Part shown: piece after piece, positions 63,087 through 64,000 of the stretch
Layout: the number at the start of each line of letters is the position of its first letter
Numbering within the stretch: the stretch's first letter is position 1
NCBI GenBank assembly: GCA_036389395.1
Contig: DASVPY010000050.1
Span: 1-64,000, forward strand
Source of the DNA: QHXQ01 sp036389395
Lineage (GTDB): Bacteria > Acidobacteriota > Blastocatellia > Pyrinomonadales > Pyrinomonadaceae
DNA: 64,000 bases
Direction of reading: 5' to 3'
Position numbers and translations under genes: made by a program
The notes under the pieces: generated by a model
What the model was told of the DNA's origin: nothing
The model's database searches: none
The model's input: only the letters and a program-made list of their open reading frames with translations

Positions 63087-63824
63087 ATGCGCATACTCTT
63101 AGCCAAGCTCGCGCTCTCGTTCGGCGCACTCGTCATCATCGCCTTGACGGCCGGCTCGGCCCGCGCCGACGGCATCGTCTTCGCCGGCCAGGACGACTGC
63201 TTCCCGGCCGGCGTCGGGCGCGGCTGCGGCGACGCCCGCGCGCCGCACGTCCTGTCGCTCCAGTCCAACGGGCAGAACCCCACGTCCACCGGCTCGGTCG
63301 GGGTTAAGCCGAACGGGAGCGGCGACGTGCGCACCGGCGACTGGTTGCGCGGCAGCAACACGCAGACCGTCAGCGCGACGCAGATCGGGCTGACCAACGC
63401 GAGCCAGCTCCGCATCTTCTTCGACATCAACGAGCCGAACAGCGCGAACCGCGGCACGGTCACGCTCAACTCGCTCGTCCTGACCGCCTACAACTCAAGC
63501 GGGCAGGCGGTCTTCACCGCCTCGCTCCTCAGCGCGCCGCTGACCCTGCATGAAGTCGGGAACGGGCAGGGCCATTCCGACTACGCCTTCATGCTCGACG
63601 CGGCGGCGGCCGCGCGGCTGCAAGCCGCCCTGACCGCCGACCCGAACCTGCGCTTCGGGCTGATGGCCAGCGTCACGGGCGTCGAGGGCGGGCCCGAGAG
63701 CTTCTTCATCGGCACGGCCCCGGCGGCCGTGCCGGAGCCGGCCACCATGTTCCTGCTCGGCACGGGGCTGGTGGGCGTGGCGGCTTCCCTGCGGCGGCGG
63801 CGCAAGGCCGCGCCGAAGGGCTAA
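63087..63824 (+). CDS. PEP-CTERM sorting-domain protein
   Basis: A 245-aa secreted protein from the ATG at 63087. The signal peptide is ALSFGALVIIALTAGSARA. The mature part is Ser/Thr/Asn-rich and predicted beta-sheet (TQIGLTNASQLRIFFDINEP), with two close Cys. The C-terminus is the PEP-CTERM signal: V-P-E-P-A-T-M followed by FLLGTGLVGVAASLRRRRKA. Such signals are processed by an exosortase (EpsH/XrtA type), which is not in the window. The protein probably ends at the cell surface or in the matrix. Confidence 0.93.
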   Translation: MRILLAKLALSFGALVIIALTAGSARADGIVFAGQDDCFPAGVGRGCGDARAPHVLSLQSNGQNPTSTGSVGVKPNGSGDVRTGDWLRGSNTQTVSATQIGLTNASQLRIFFDINEPNSANRGTVTLNSLVLTAYNSSGQAVFTASLLSAPLTLHEVGNGQGHSDYAFMLDAAAAARLQAALTADPNLRFGLMASVTGVEGGPESFFIGTAPAAVPEPATMFLLGTGLVGVAASLRRRRKAAPKG

Positions 63825-63896
63825 CCAGAATTTTTCTGGAAGAGCCGGCCGATTAAGCTTTTACGGCTCTTATAAGGTTTGGTAGTCGGTATTTTC

Positions 63897-63932
63897 AGCG
63901 ACGAGTCGCGCGCTTAAGGCCGGCTCGTCGCT
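63897..63932 (+). terminator. Hairpin after the PEP-CTERM gene
   Basis: A perfect 9-bp stem AGCGACGAG/CTCGTCGCT (63897-63905 with 63924-63932) lies 73 nt past the stop codon. A shorter hairpin with GGGGAG/CTCCCC is found near 63945-63962. The remaining bases to 64000 show no gene. Confidence 0.5.
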
Positions 63933-64000
63933 TAGGTTCGCGTCGGGGAGTTTGCCCTCCCCGCGAGTGCTGCGAGCGGCTAGCCGGGGTGCGGTACGGC

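Overview
The window is very GC-rich, densely coded chromosomal DNA from a Gram-negative, probably aerobic heterotroph. The mix of an M13 metallopeptidase, a sortilin/BNR-type secreted protein, a PKD/OmpA-like secreted protein, double-retropepsin aspartyl proteases, a PEP-CTERM protein, many small secreted TPR or Ala-rich proteins and stray housekeeping genes suggests Acidobacteriota, perhaps class Blastocatellia. This placement is an inference from gene style. The only RNA gene seen is one tRNA-Pro(GGG); there is no rRNA, CRISPR array or intact insertion sequence.

Layout. 0-8.1 kb (minus strand): BNR-repeat protein, PKD/OmpA-like protein, glutamate dehydrogenase and the sulfur transferase LarE. 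8.4-12.8 kb (plus): a TPR protein and four small secreted or membrane proteins without a recognised role. 12.9-26.4 kb (minus): an FtsX/MacB-type permease and, separately, its likely ATPase; a HAD hydrolase; a cyclic-nucleotide-binding/DUF1003 fusion; a lone nuoI; ndk; a DUF433/DUF5615 toxin-antitoxin-like pair; then sucD and sucC, unusually separated by about 5.4 kb carrying a secreted protein, a beta-CASP nuclease and a three-gene unit (zinc-ribbon protein, MauE/DoxX-like protein, putative cysteine peptidase with an LQRxIGN motif). 26.8-30.4 kb (plus): M13 peptidase, OsmC and a CAP-domain protein. 30.5-33.5 kb (minus): an HNH nuclease gene next to tRNA-Pro, a MerR regulator, an aspartyl protease and a glycine-zipper protein. 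33.8-40.3 kb (plus): aminotransferase, thiL, cysS, a class-III aminotransferase and a TPR protein. 40.4-52.6 kb (minus): a BglII-like restriction-modification pair, ackA, an AAA ATPase, an amidohydrolase, MgtC, an MFS exporter, a lytic transglycosylase, a PIN-type toxin locus, a TPR/aspartyl-protease fusion and Ogg2. 52.9-64 kb (plus): a PBP4-type carboxypeptidase, four type IV pilus minor-pilin-type genes, an NtrC-family regulator, murJ and a PEP-CTERM protein.

The most striking feature is not a gene. At least 18 gaps between genes hold long hairpins whose arms are built from tandem units of about seven bases. The unit sequence differs between elements (for example GGTCAGT, GTTCAAG, CAGGAGT, GTGACGA, GGATTGC, CTCATCC), but the architecture is the same, and several are nested with one unit outside and another inside. 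They follow the 3' ends of genes, are absent from all the divergent promoter gaps seen here, sometimes supply the stop codon of the preceding gene, and in one case run into thiL, where they provide the start codon and an in-frame peptide. They recall the heptameric STRR repeats of cyanobacteria in period only.

Start codons were chosen from Shine-Dalgarno sites, signal peptides and family starts; where a longer reading frame exists, the reason for the choice is given in the entry.
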